Assembly (NCBI GenBank): GCA_020740775.1
Contig: JAHEWK010000007.1
Location: forward strand, 2,480,001-2,544,000
Length of the DNA: 64,000 nucleotides
From: Ilyonectria destructans
Taxonomy: Eukaryota > Ascomycota > Sordariomycetes > Hypocreales > Nectriaceae
Direction of reading: 5' to 3'
Shown here piece by piece: positions 23,161 through 33,974 of this stretch. Made by a program: the position numbers and the translations under genes. The notes under the pieces are model-generated. The model saw nothing but the letters and a program-made list of their open reading frames with translations, was not told the DNA's origin and did not search any database. Each line of letters starts with the position of its first letter. Position 1 is the stretch's first letter.

Positions 23161-23559
23161 ATATAGCAAGGGTGTGGACGATGCTCATTCCTCGGTACAG
23201 ACAACAGGGCAACCAACGAACAGAATCTAGGGTAACCAACGAACTCCAGTTGACTCGCTCGTAGTGATACTATGCACCTAAAAGTTTATAAGTATATAAA
23301 GCCCAGCCCCAGGATTTCAGTAGTGCAATCAATTCTTGATGAAGTATAGTAATTGTGATGATATCTTGTACTTAGTCTCGGACTCTAATCTCGATGTTCT
23401 TAGATTAACAGGGGAGGCCTGCCATCGAATCAGAGCCCACGTCGACTCCCTTGTAGAAGCATAGGGTAGAGACTCAACCATCGAGCCTACGACGCGTTCC
23501 ATATTCCGCCACTCTAGCTCCGGCGTCCTTTCAGACTCGGGCTGACTAACGCAGACGCG
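23161..23559. other. Short intergenic gap
   Basis: No gene is seen. A TATA-like ATATAAAG near 23295 could serve the following 4-TM gene, whose first exon is uncertain. Confidence 0.4.
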
Positions 23560-24922
23560 ATGAGCTCATCCGCCATAGGTGCAACGGATGTCACTAGGCC
23601 GGACACCGCCCGTTCGACAACTTAAAGGCGGAGGCCACACCCGCAGGACCCTGCAGGTTGCTTGGACTTGACCCAGAGACAATAGGAATATAGCTAACCC
23701 TGCCCTAATGTCTTGCAGTGCCGGGACCAGATGTGGCCAGGGAATTAAGAGCGAGAGCCAATATCCAACGGGTCGCGTGTGATATTGTCGCACTAAATGA
23801 CTTTACGCTGAAAGCCCTGCAAGACGGGTGGTTTCAATCGCCCCAAGTCGTTAACCGGAGCAGATATGAAGAACTCCAGGGATTCCTCACCGCCGAGGAG
23901 CAAGGGCACGTCGATATGATCACAGATCTGTCCGACCATGGATTCGATGCCTATATTGCGGAATACGTGCAGACCCTCAGTCAAGCTGATCAGCTGAGCT
24001 GTATAATGAATCCGAGGCCCAGCTGTCACTACTCCAACCTCTTCGTAGTCTGCCTGAAGAGATACCGTGCGGCGATTGCTCACGCCACGCTGGCTTTGAG
24101 GGTCGACAATCTTGACATTCCAGAGCGGTATAACTATTGCAAGACATATCAGGACTATGTTGGGCAGACTACCGTTGAAGAGATAGAAACTCGGCAGGAA
24201 ATTGCAGCTGCCCTAAGACGAGCCTCGTCGTTTCTTGATTCGATCCGGATAGCAGTGGATGGTGGGAGTGTTTCTAACATGTGTTTATCCACATTAAAGA
24301 CGAAACTGGCAGCTTTGCAAGAACATTACCCAGAGGCACATTCAGTATTGCTCAACTCGCCTCGGGACCTTTTCGACCCGACCTCTGAGCGTTGGTGGTA
24401 AGTTGAGCGTCTCTTTTCAATATCTGCCACAGTTAGTTGATATGGTTGTGTAGGGAATACAGGCCGGCCTCAGCAGAAGCGACGGAGGAAGCGACTCTTG
24501 CAGCAAGCCCGCCACTTAACGCCGTGGCAGCATATCCGAAAACCGCAGCAAGCGTGCGAGCAACAATCGAACTCGTCGTCCCCAGTGTCTGCCTGTTATG
24601 CTGTATTCCCATCGGGTACGCATGTTTCTACGGTCCACCTGAGCCTGGTACGACTACCGATTCGGACTTTTGGCAGCTGGTGGCTGGTTCAATCATGCAG
24701 TCTCTCTCCCTGGCAACCCTCCTTTGGCCAGGTGTTATACAGAGCAAACTCCCTCGCCTCTCTGGCATATATACCTGGCTCCTGGCAAGCACAAGCGCGA
24801 TTGCTGTGCCGGCCAGTATTATATTTTTTTTATTTGTATCCGCCCGCTGGAGTATTGTGGTGTCTTTTGCTGGGAATGTTGCGCAGGTTCTAACTTTACA
24901 TCAGTTGATGAATGCTCTGTGA
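23560..24922 (+). CDS. Unknown protein with four predicted C-terminal membrane helices
   Basis: I do not recognise this family. The main exon (23719-24397) encodes a helical soluble region rich in charged residues, and the last exon (24454-24922) encodes four hydrophobic helices (IELVVPSVCLLCCIPIGYA, then segments from FWQLVAG, YTWLLAS and VVSFAGN). The two join in phase through a 56-base intron. The main frame has no early ATG and is preceded by a strong acceptor (CTAATGTCTTGCAG), so an upstream exon is needed. The best candidate is 23560-23578 (ATG, six codons), spliced over 140 bases, but this start is uncertain. The protein would have about 388 residues. It sits 400 bases after the fusion gene on the same strand. 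Soluble domain plus 4-TM tail would suit a membrane-acting partner, which is inference only. Confidence 0.6.
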
Positions 24923-25533
24923 TTTTAGGCCTAGTGGGTGTAGCTGCTCTTGTGGCTTTGGCGTTATAGATTCATCTATGCATTTACAATCATTTCCAGT
25001 TGCTTATTTCAGCGCATCCCGGCATCATCCGTGTAAATTTTCGTAGTATCTGTTGGAGCTGAATCCGATACCTAAGCTTCCCACCGGTTGTCTCGTTCGC
25101 GACACAGCCGGCGACAGCCCAAAGATTCTTTCTTGGCAATTTCCTTTCTCAGCCCGAGGCACGATTATCGCTGCTTGTCTTCTGTAAGTCTTATAGATAT
25201 ATAGATGAACAACCGTTATGGTCGATCTTAGATACAAGACGAACACATTCTACCTCGGTAACAGAAGTTGGCGGGGAAGGCGACACTTCTCTCTGATGCG
25301 ATACCGAGGATTGAGGCCATAGCATACACCGTGGCTGTGGCATTCATGTTATTACAGTAAAAAGTCACAGTAAAAACAAGGAAAACACACCGTAAAAATG
25401 ACCAAGTCTTGAACCTTCCGGAACTTCGCTCCGCTTTAATGTTCTTCCAGGTATAGGTTCACGTGACCGCCTGGCTGTGAGTGCAGCCGACTGGCGGACA
25501 ATCGCTCACCAGTAACTTAACCAACACGTCACC
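24923..25533. other. Intergenic with right repeat copy
   Basis: No gene is seen. It contains the right-hand copy of the flanking repeat (25347-25411) and the promoter of the next gene. Confidence 0.5.
25347..25411 (+). repeat. Flanking direct repeat, right copy
   Basis: TTACAGTAAAAAGTCACAGT, then ACACCGTAAAAAT and AAGTCTTG, match the left copy at 20080-20156 in order and orientation, with a few small gaps and C/T differences. Confidence 0.65.
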
Positions 25534-26903
25534 ATGTCAGTTCTATCAGTTTTGGTCTTTATCGCGCAAGGTAAATTCTTGTGTAGCTGCTCATCACAGT
25601 AGGATAGTGACAAAATGCCGCAGGGACTTCTCTCCGTAGGGGCTACTCAAAAAAACCACCAGACGATGCGACTCATCTCGAGCTGTTCGCACGCATCCTC
25701 GTGGGCCAAGAGAAACTCCCCAGTATGTCCTATGAATGAGTTATCGTTTATACTTTCTTTCTAACAACGGCTAATTCGACTCAAGGCAAAGTCTGCGCCG
25801 CGTTGGAACAAGGCATCAACTTAATTTGGGAGGATGTCTACGATTTCGTTAACCCTTTTGGCGACAGCCGAGGTGGTATATTCAACAGCGTTTGGACATT
25901 CGACCTCAACAAAGATGTGCTCTTACTCTTGAAGCAGGATCGATTCTGCTCAACGCCTCTCGAACTTGCTCGTGAACGGCTGCTCACTCTAGACGATTTC
26001 GAGCTGCTGAGCTCACCTACGCAAACCCCCCCAGACGAACAGACTCTCCCAGGACCCTACTGGGACCCTGAACTGAACCCCCTACCACGGACAAGGGCAT
26101 TTCTTGGCAAAGTCCTCCGTGACTTTGCCTACACATGGCGCCATTCTCTTCGAAGACAAATAAACACCACAACGTTTATGAAGCTGGCATATGCTACCGT
26201 CTGGATCTCAACAATGCAGTTCACTCTAATAGAACGCACGGGATTCGAGCATATCTCTAGTGGTGGACCATATGTTCAGTTGGTAGACCTTCCAAGCTGG
26301 AAGACTCCTGAGGCGACTCTCGTCCAAGTGGGTTCGTCTTGGTTTGCCCTAGCACAGGACATCCAGGAGGGACTTAAGATGGTACGACGCCATATGAACA
26401 GTAATCCATCGCTCAAAGACACTACAATCAATGTGGTCACGTATGCTATCCTGACTCTTCGGCAAGTCGTTCTTTGCAAGGCCCAGGGGAGTGAGCTCGT
26501 GTGGACGAGGTCAGAGGCACTATTCGACGACATTTCTGCATCCGATACCGCTATCGACATGATTCTCTGGGCAACCAACACGACTCACACCGAGCCACAA
26601 CCAAGTACAATCAACTTTCTTCCTGTTGAGATTCAGGATAGAATTCTCTATTATGCAACAGCTAGCTTAGTTGCGTCAGCCAAATTGGGATGTGAACTTG
26701 GCCTAGGGTCGCCATTCTCTTGGGTTGATAGAGGTGTAAAGATCCGCGTTGAAGAGTTCAAGAGGCACCGGTTTGAAAGTTCGCCTGTAGAATCCCACGT
26801 CGCTTTCGATGGGGTGGTGAGCGGCTTGTCATACAAGCGGGAGCGCGGGTACCAGGCAATACATGTTAGGCGAACACCAGTTCCACCTCTTAGGACGAAG
26901 TAG
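25534..26903 (+). CDS. Hypothetical fungal protein
   Basis: A 417-residue protein of unknown function in three exons: 25534-25570, 25624-25722 and 25786-26903 (introns of 53 and 63 bases), all in phase. I cannot name the family. The N-terminal part is mixed alpha/beta with no signal peptide; MSVLSVLVFIAQ is hydrophobic but short and followed by a basic stretch. Near the C-terminus LPVEIQDRILYYA resembles the F-box-like LPxEIxxxIL opening, followed by SAKLGCELGLGSPFSW, a motif I associate with uncharacterised fungal proteins. The gene lies just outside the right flanking repeat and reads in the same direction as the fusion and 4-TM genes. Confidence 0.7.
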
Positions 26904-28905
26904 TTGGTACGGTATGCTACGCATGTATATATGCCTATATTTATTTATATATCCTAAAGAAATACACTTCCAACCTGGCACTCTCATGTGCAATATTAAC
27001 TACTCCTTGCAGTAAAAGATTGCCCGTGTATTAGGGCTTGAATGTCGGTTCTTATTGGACCAACCCTCGAACTTGTCCTTCTTCCCGAGAGTTTCTTTAA
27101 TACACCTACGACCCTTTCTCCCTCGTCCAGGGCTGCATAAACCCCATGCGAAGCGCGCCTGGCTGCTTCTATCAAGGGATCTTAATTGAGTATACACGAA
27201 AGAGGCCGAGAAACATCGACAGTTTACCAACCGTGTTGTGATGTCTAATACTATTCCTACTGTCCCCATATACCCCGGTACAGCGTAACCTGGCGCAAAC
27301 AGGCCGGGCTAAAAATAGACCTGGATAGGCTCTTGAGCCCATGAATGTCTCAGTTAGATCCTTCGATACAGTCGCGCGCTACAAAAGGCAGTGGGTCTCC
27401 TTGTGGCGCCACGGCATGATCTGCGCACCAACATGTCCAAGCTACAATTTCGGACTTGTGTATCGGCACATACGCGCCGATGCATTATTCCCAATGCACA
27501 AATCTGCGTATTATTAACCTTGCGGGCAAACTGAAGCTCAGTTTTTATCATCAACTTGCGCATTGATTATTAGATTGTCTGGGCTAACGTTTGAGGGATT
27601 GCTGTCACCGCCTCGAGCTTGGTCCACCTGCTACAGATCAATATCCGTGTCCAACGCGTGTGTGTTCAGATTACCTGAGAATTATTCTTAACGGCAGAGA
27701 GAAGAAGTTTCCAGCCAACATTGCGGCTTTGCTATTCAACGAGGTAATAAATGTGCTATTCTTGCGTAGAAACTATTCAAAAATAGCCTGTACGCTGTGA
27801 GCTCTAGGTTCCCAAACAATTGGTCGGCGCAATAGTAGCCAATACAAATGGCTGGGCAGGTCGGAAGAGCGTGGAGTGAAGTTTCGAGTATATTGTTGAG
27901 TTTCTTCCCGCGTATCTAGGATAGTTCCGAATATACTTACATACTTGGGGATTAGTGATACTCTGATTGAACGACGTGAAATACTCCGTCGAGGACCAAT
28001 AGGATCAAGTTCCAGGGTTGTTGATGGGTGTCATGTTTATCCGCGAATGGCGATTGTGACCAGATGACCGACATTGCGACTGCAGGTCTCTGGGAACCAT
28101 TCTCTCCAGAGTATAGTAGGGCTAGTCAAACACAACACAGGATTCGATCTTGAATCACTCCCGTTTGCAATGGTTAGCACGTTCTAAGCACTGTCATCCG
28201 CATGTTAACGCAGCGAGTGGCTACCCTAGACCTTGATGGACGTGGCCAAATTACGCAACAGTGCATAGTTGCAATAGTGACGAAGTAAGAAGAGATATTA
28301 CCGATTTGGTGGGCTCAAGGTTTAAAGGAATTAAGGCAAATAAGCACAGGGGGCGAATCGTATTGGGGATGAGCAGCTACTGAGAACACCATGCCACCCC
28401 ACACCAAAACATCATGACCACTTTGACACGCGTCCTTTTCACTTCCCTTTGCCATCAACACACAAGAAAGTGTTGACTCAAATAATTTTTATCATTAATT
28501 ATCACCGCCCACTTTTTGTCACAAACTAGACATTGTGGCCTCTCTCGGAATATTCCGCTTTCTGTGTCCGCAAATGCGTCACGCCACGCTCTCATCATCC
28601 CACCCCATTCCGATTTCAAGTTCTGCCATCCCCGACCGCCTCACTGCCGCGCGGGTTCCGGCGCTGTGCTGACAAACAGCAAGTCGGCTGAGTAACACGC
28701 GCGCGCTGACAAACCCCAACGAGCTGAGTTAGAAAAGACCAAAGATTTCCCCTCAGATGACGCAATACGAAGCAAGGCGCTGGTTATAAAATCATAAGGT
28801 TATAAGGCTCACTGCATATTGTGTGGTCTATTTCCCTTCCCATACTCTACCTACTGCGAGTGATCGCCAAGTCTACCTAACACGATCCAAGGACAGCTTC
28901 CAAAG
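26904..28905. other. Gene-poor stretch
   Basis: No gene is supported in 2 kb. On the minus strand at about 28148-28235 a sequence with a perfect box B consensus (GATCGAATC) and a box A-like part resembles a decayed tRNA or tRNA-derived element. A 7-bp perfect inverted repeat (TCAACAC/GTGTTGA) lies at 28455-28476, and the right end is the promoter of the DOPA-dioxygenase-like gene. Confidence 0.45.
28785..28790 (+). promoter_or_regulatory. TATA box of the DOPA-dioxygenase-like gene
   Basis: TATAAA lies 115 bases before the start codon, followed by a second GGTTATAAGG. Placement is right for a fungal core promoter. Confidence 0.45.
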
Positions 28906-29540
28906 ATGGTTTACCCCTCTCCCCTCGCTGGATATGAAAACGCACCGCCGTTGCCCGATGAGAAGGCAGCGGATGGGAAAAGCTACGTGAATCCACCAGC
29001 AGAAAAGCTGAGCGAGGCGTATGAACAATTCGTTCTTCCGCTTGACCGGGGTAGACGGGGTGGTTTGTAAGTCGCCCTTGTGGTTTCCACACTCTGGATC
29101 CATGACAAGTATTAATTCTTCCATCTTTAGCGACGTCCACATCTACTACCTTCAGACAAATGCAGAGCAGGTAAAGTATGCTAGCGAGCTCTGGCAACGA
29201 ATCCGAAGAGAATGTGGGTTATTAACTGACCATCCTCCCAATACCGGTTGACTGATTGTTGATAGTTCCCGAGTTGAGAATCTACAAGTTCTGGGACAAG
29301 CCTATTGGACCCCACCCGGTGGCTATGTTTGAAGTCAATCTTTTCACTCCAGCACAATTCGGCGCCTTTATCTCGTGGCTGGCCATCTGGCGCGGGCCCT
29401 TGTCCGCCCTTATCCATCCAAATGTCGTACCAGAAGAGGGTGCGAATCGTATGGAATCTGAGAAGAAAGATCACTCCGAGAGAGCAATCTGGATGGGCGA
29501 GAAGTATCCGTTGGACTTGAGCCTCTTCGATCGTCGATAA
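28906..29540 (+). CDS. DOPA 4,5-dioxygenase-like protein
   Basis: A 172-residue cytosolic protein of the DOPA 4,5-dioxygenase family, relatives of which open catechol rings in an iron-dependent reaction. Exons are 28906-29066, 29131-29213 and 29266-29540 (introns of 64 and 52 bases). The FDVHIYYL motif (His57) appears only when exon 1 is joined to exon 2, and GPHPVAMFEV with another histidine follows in exon 3; both are the conserved metal-binding blocks of the family. HPNVVPEEG near the C-terminus gives a third histidine. The length is normal for ascomycete members. Fungal homologues are widespread and mostly of unknown substrate, so DOPA itself is not implied. The gene converges with an oxalate decarboxylase gene. 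Confidence 0.9.
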
Positions 29541-29954
29541 ATTTAGGTTAAATCGTATTATTCGTTAATAAATAATGAAAAAGGTTCAGCATCACAATTT
29601 CAGAATTTATGTACCTTGCGACCTTGACTATATGGGTTATATCGTCTGGTACGAGGTGTCGTGTTAAATATGTGCCCCTATTGTAAATACTGTATGGCTT
29701 TGATGTATTCGATGATAGGGAGTAAAGGTAAAAAACGATATTCTATCTTTACTCATTTCTAATCGGCGGATGTCATTGTAAAATGTCCTAAGCGAATTAT
29801 GTTGAGAGGATGACCAATATCGATGTCAATGATATTTAGTAGGCAAGATCCCAACCTCTAGGTTTATACAGAAAGTAATGTGAGGATAGCTTCGCTGCAC
29901 AAGACGCATTTAGTGGGTGACCATCTAGTTATAGAAACTCCAATCAGTCATCTA
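29541..29954. other. Convergent 3' region
   Basis: This AT-rich gap lies between two convergent genes and holds only their 3' flanks. No gene is seen. Confidence 0.5.
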
Positions 29955-31589
29955 TTAGTTTTCGTCCGCAATTGCCGTCAGATTCACATCTCCAGTCTTA
30001 ATAAACTCCTTCTCCTTGGGGAGCGAGTCGATCAGCTCGTCAGAAAAGCCCAAATGGTCCTTGACAACTTGCTTCGGGGTAAGGGCAAGCCACTGTGCAA
30101 CCGAGACATCAGAAAATTTGGATGCCTGCAAGACTTCAAGGAAGATCAAATCCTCTGTGCCGGTGTTTTCAACGTAGTGGCTGTTGCCGACCGGAATGTA
30201 CCCAACTCCTCCAGCGGTGAAGTCAAAAGTTCGGGCTGATTCGGGTGCCTTGAAGACTGTCACACGGGCGCTTCCCTGGAGGAAGTAACTCCACTCATCA
30301 GATGTGGTGTGCCAATGGATCTCTCGCAAGGCTCCTGGCTGCACAACCACGAGAGCCGCGGAGAAACCCTCAGCAATAGGGAATGTGGTAGGGTCGACGA
30401 TCTTAACAGACCCTCCAGGAACGGTATGGGGCTCCTGGAGCGACCAATGATACGTGTAAGAGTCTTTGCCATAGATGGCCCCAGCCGAGGATGTGATATT
30501 TTGCTTTTCAATATCCTTCGGTGCAGGCGTTCCGTTGAAGATCTGACAAGAAACGGTTAGAGTTATTTCGATGATGGCAAAGAAAGAATCGACTCACGTA
30601 AAGTTGATCAGTGGGTTTCTTGTCAAAGGCCGAGGTGTCCGTCTTGAAGTTCTTGGCAAGGACAGAGACCGGGTTGCGGAGGAACAACTCGGAGACCAAG
30701 AATGTTTCGTCCTCAGAGAAGTCGCCCTGGTCAAAGACGAGGAGAAATTCCACGCCCTTGTCCATGGCCTGCAGACTATGCGGCACTCCAGCAGGGAAGA
30801 ACCAAACATCACCAGCGCACACGTCATCGATAAAGCTCTTCCCCTCCTCGTTAATGGCGGCAACACGGACGCAGCCCTTTGTGATTAGAGCCCACTCACT
30901 TGCGGTATGCCAATGGAGCTCACGGTATGCGTTAGGGCCTAAGCGCATATCAACTCCGGCCATTGCCGTTGCTTGGGGGAGGACAGCCTGGTTCTGTTGC
31001 CTGGCCCATCCAGCACCAGCTTGGCTGCCATGCCGATTATGGGAGAGGCCAAGAGGCCACATTGCGTTGGGCACATCGCCCGTGTCCGTGCCAGGAGGAG
31101 CATAGAGGTCTGGATTCAACTTCTCATACTCGTAAGTTCTAGGACCAGGATCCGTGGCTCCCAAACCGCCTCGGATAGGCTGGGGCGGGTCTGCATCATC
31201 GAAATCGAGGTACAGCCCGAGATCAGCCTCTGCATCCTGGCCGTTGACGTACTTCGGGTCATCCACAATCGCAGAATCGGACTTGTCCGGGTCTGGCAGG
31301 GGAGCATTTCCTCCAAGCAAACTTGAGTCGCCGTAGAGCGAGCCGCTTGTAGAAGTCACTGTTGGTGTAGGCGGTTTCACGCCTCCAACGGGACCTTTGT
31401 TCTCTTCGTAATTTCCCATTCTGTGGTGAGTTAGTCTCCCATTCTAGCAACGAGAAGAAATCCCAGGCAATTTTCAACGTCCATGGACAAGAGGGCTTCA
31501 AAATGGGAGGCAACTAACTGGGGGGCAGGACGAGCAAGGCCAAGTGGCAGTGCTATCAAGCCATTGAGCAAGATGGAGCGGAGAGACAT
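29955..31589 (-). CDS. Secreted bicupin oxalate decarboxylase
   Basis: A 493-residue bicupin that converts oxalate to formate and CO2 with manganese. Exons are 31589-31519, 31420-30598 and 30542-29955; the first intron is long (97 bases). Exon 1 encodes a signal peptide (MSLRSILLNGLIALPLGLA). An acidic, Pro-rich stretch follows, then cupin 1 with His193, His195, Glu199 (LHWHTASEW) and His238, and cupin 2 with His374, His376, Glu381 (IHWHTTSDEW) and His420. Both metal sites are complete, as in true decarboxylases; oxalate oxidases have only one cupin. Secreted forms remove oxalate from plant tissue or from the fungus's own acid. A TATA box lies about 120 bases upstream. Confidence 0.93.
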
Positions 31590-33674
31590 CTTGGTGTTTG
31601 GTTTGGGTGTGAAGGGCTGCTATTGAGAAGTGTTCGATCCGTCTTCTGTAATCAAAGGAAGTCTGGATGAGGTCCTGAGCCAATTGTTTGACTTGCAATG
31701 ATGCATCTTTTATACCTAAACGTTCTTGACGAACCGAACGCGTAAGTCTCATCGAGAGGTGCATGATAACAATGGATGGCTATGCAGTCATTTCTACAAG
31801 GGATAGCCTTGGACCGTCCGGATAAACCGGCGACGTTGGTGACCTCATGCATGCAACTCCTCAATTTGTCGGTTTGAGAACTGCGCCCGGTGTTGAAATG
31901 TAGTATTTTACGTTTGCCATGGATTCCAAGAAACCTCATTATGCACTATTATTCACCGAGATCATTAAAAATACTCATGTGCCTCTTTGCTAAGTGCAGA
32001 GGAGTGAGAGTCTGCTTGGAAGATGGATTAAACTCGTAGACTGGCCCCTACTATACATTCTAAGGATAACTTTATGTCTTACGTAGATATGTAAAACTTT
32101 AAAGGGTATTGATAACGCGATTCATAACCTAATGAATTGCCACGCCTATTCCGTTGTCATGCTTAAAGTGTATGCTACGATTTCGCATTTAACTCGGCAT
32201 CTGCGAAATCATCGGAGTTCAAATGCAGAAAAACACCGCATTCATTGGAACTTTTACTAGTAGCGACAGCCTGCTACCTAGCTTTAATCCATGTTTCGAG
32301 GTGAATGTTCCCACTATTTGCCAAGGATCGGAACCCATACGCGGGCCGAGAATCCGATCACATAAGGCTCAGCCCCGTAAAGGACGTGTATACCCCACAA
32401 GAAGGTCAGAGCGGCGGAATAAGTATAAATTATGATTGGTACTCTAATGCCAAGAAGCTACAACTGCCGTTGAACTTGTTCCGATTACCCGAACTCCGCG
32501 TTTTATGGAGTCTTTCACCTACCATCTTAATCGGCCCACTGCCGGTTACCCGCTCGATAGATATGATGATTGTGGAACTTGATCACAGGTATTACTACGC
32601 TGGCAATTTAATAGGTCAGTCCCATTTCCTATGCACGACATCTATATGTGATAGTTAATAATCATCTCTGGACTGTTTTGTCCCTCAGCACCACTGCTGT
32701 CCTGGTCTCTTTGGCTTAGGTAGCATGACGAACGATTACTATCAAGGGTATAAGGTTACATTTGAATCGGTTGTAGCAACGTGACATCCTGTGGTCCACT
32801 GTAAGTAGAAAAGACGCATGTTTTACCATGGATTGGAATCAAATCTCATTTTGACGAGCCAAAATGCTGCAGCCTACCTTTAGCGTAAGGAGTCTCGCAT
32901 GTTGAGCGCGTGGGACTCCTTTAATATAGGTACAGGCTCTGAATGACACTGTCATTCTGCGTATCTGTATTACTAATCTAGAGAGACACTCCCAATACGT
33001 GTAACATCCTCCATGATGGGAATGTGAGCGTTGCTGCCTAAGTGCTAAATGGAATGCTAAACCCTCCACGTACATTCTATAAGCCCAACAGGCGGTACAT
33101 TTAAGGCGGAAGAAATGTGTCGCCATGTGTCCGGCGTCCCGTCCCGTCTCCAAAAGTTCTGGCGCGTCCTCCACCATCTCGTTTCAGTTTACTGGGCTCT
33201 GTGATGCATCAGAGACGATTCGTGGATGGACCAAGCTACGCAATCATCAATCACATAAGGAAATAATAATTCAGATAACCCTCTTAGGTTAATTGGGTAG
33301 TATCTAACACTGATTACCTCGACATTCAGGAGGATCCAGGTATATTCAGGAAGTCCTTCTCGATGGAAAATAGTAGCTAGACAAGGCTCTTTTGTTTTGG
33401 TCCTGTGTCAAAGCTAGCTAGTTATAGAAACTCAAATATGTTGCGCCGATTATGAAAGATTTGGCCCGTAATAGCCACTGCAGAGGTGCGACCTGAAAAA
33501 TAGCTGAAGGGGAGTTGGGATAATCGAAATGGGCGGACCAAGAGCTGGCAAAAACCCTATATGATTTACTTTCCAGGTATCAGTATGTTCTGTTTCATTC
33601 GATACATACATGTCGAAGCACACTTGTCATCGGTGATGGATTGAAAGTATGAAAATACTTCAATAGGTACTTAC
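31590..33674. other. Gene-poor stretch
   Basis: Two kilobases without a supportable gene. Open frames are short, overlap on both strands and resemble nothing known to me. The left end holds the oxalate decarboxylase promoter. Confidence 0.5.
31708..31714 (-). promoter_or_regulatory. TATA box of the oxalate decarboxylase gene
   Basis: TATAAAA on the minus strand, 119-125 bases before the start codon. Confidence 0.45.
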
Positions 33675-33974
33675 CTAATCGCACCAGAGTCTCTTAAATC
33701 CCGTGAAGCACCTGGGACCATAGTCTTCATAACAGTCCCGGCTAATATTTCCGTCTTCGTACTCCTGCCGGGCGTTACTGTTCCTGGTCCAGGCAACCAA
33801 TTCTCGGTCATAGTAGTCGAAGTCGCCAATCTCGAAATCGCCGGTCCCACAACGGGGACCGTCCCCAAACCATTCACACCTTATGCCCCCAGAGCTCGAG
33901 CGCCTGTTGTCGCAAAAGGCGGAAGCACCGGAGAGGATGCCCAAGCTAAGAGCAAGAATGGTCAAGTACTGCAT
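33675..33974 (-). CDS. Small cysteine-rich secreted protein (effector candidate)
   Basis: A 99-residue intronless protein with a clear signal peptide (MQYLTILALSLGILSGASA, cleavage before Phe20). The mature part has six cysteines (21, 33, 42, 81, 89, 98), enough for three disulfides, and is acidic and aromatic with DFDYYD in the centre. No family is recognised. Small, Cys-rich and secreted with isolated genomic position are the usual criteria for a candidate effector or defence peptide, but function is not shown. It stands alone in a gene-poor stretch with 2 kb free on each side. Confidence 0.75.
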   Translation of the reverse strand: MQYLTILALSLGILSGASAFCDNRRSSSGGIRCEWFGDGPRCGTGDFEIGDFDYYDRELVAWTRNSNARQEYEDGNISRDCYEDYGPRCFTGFKRLWCD

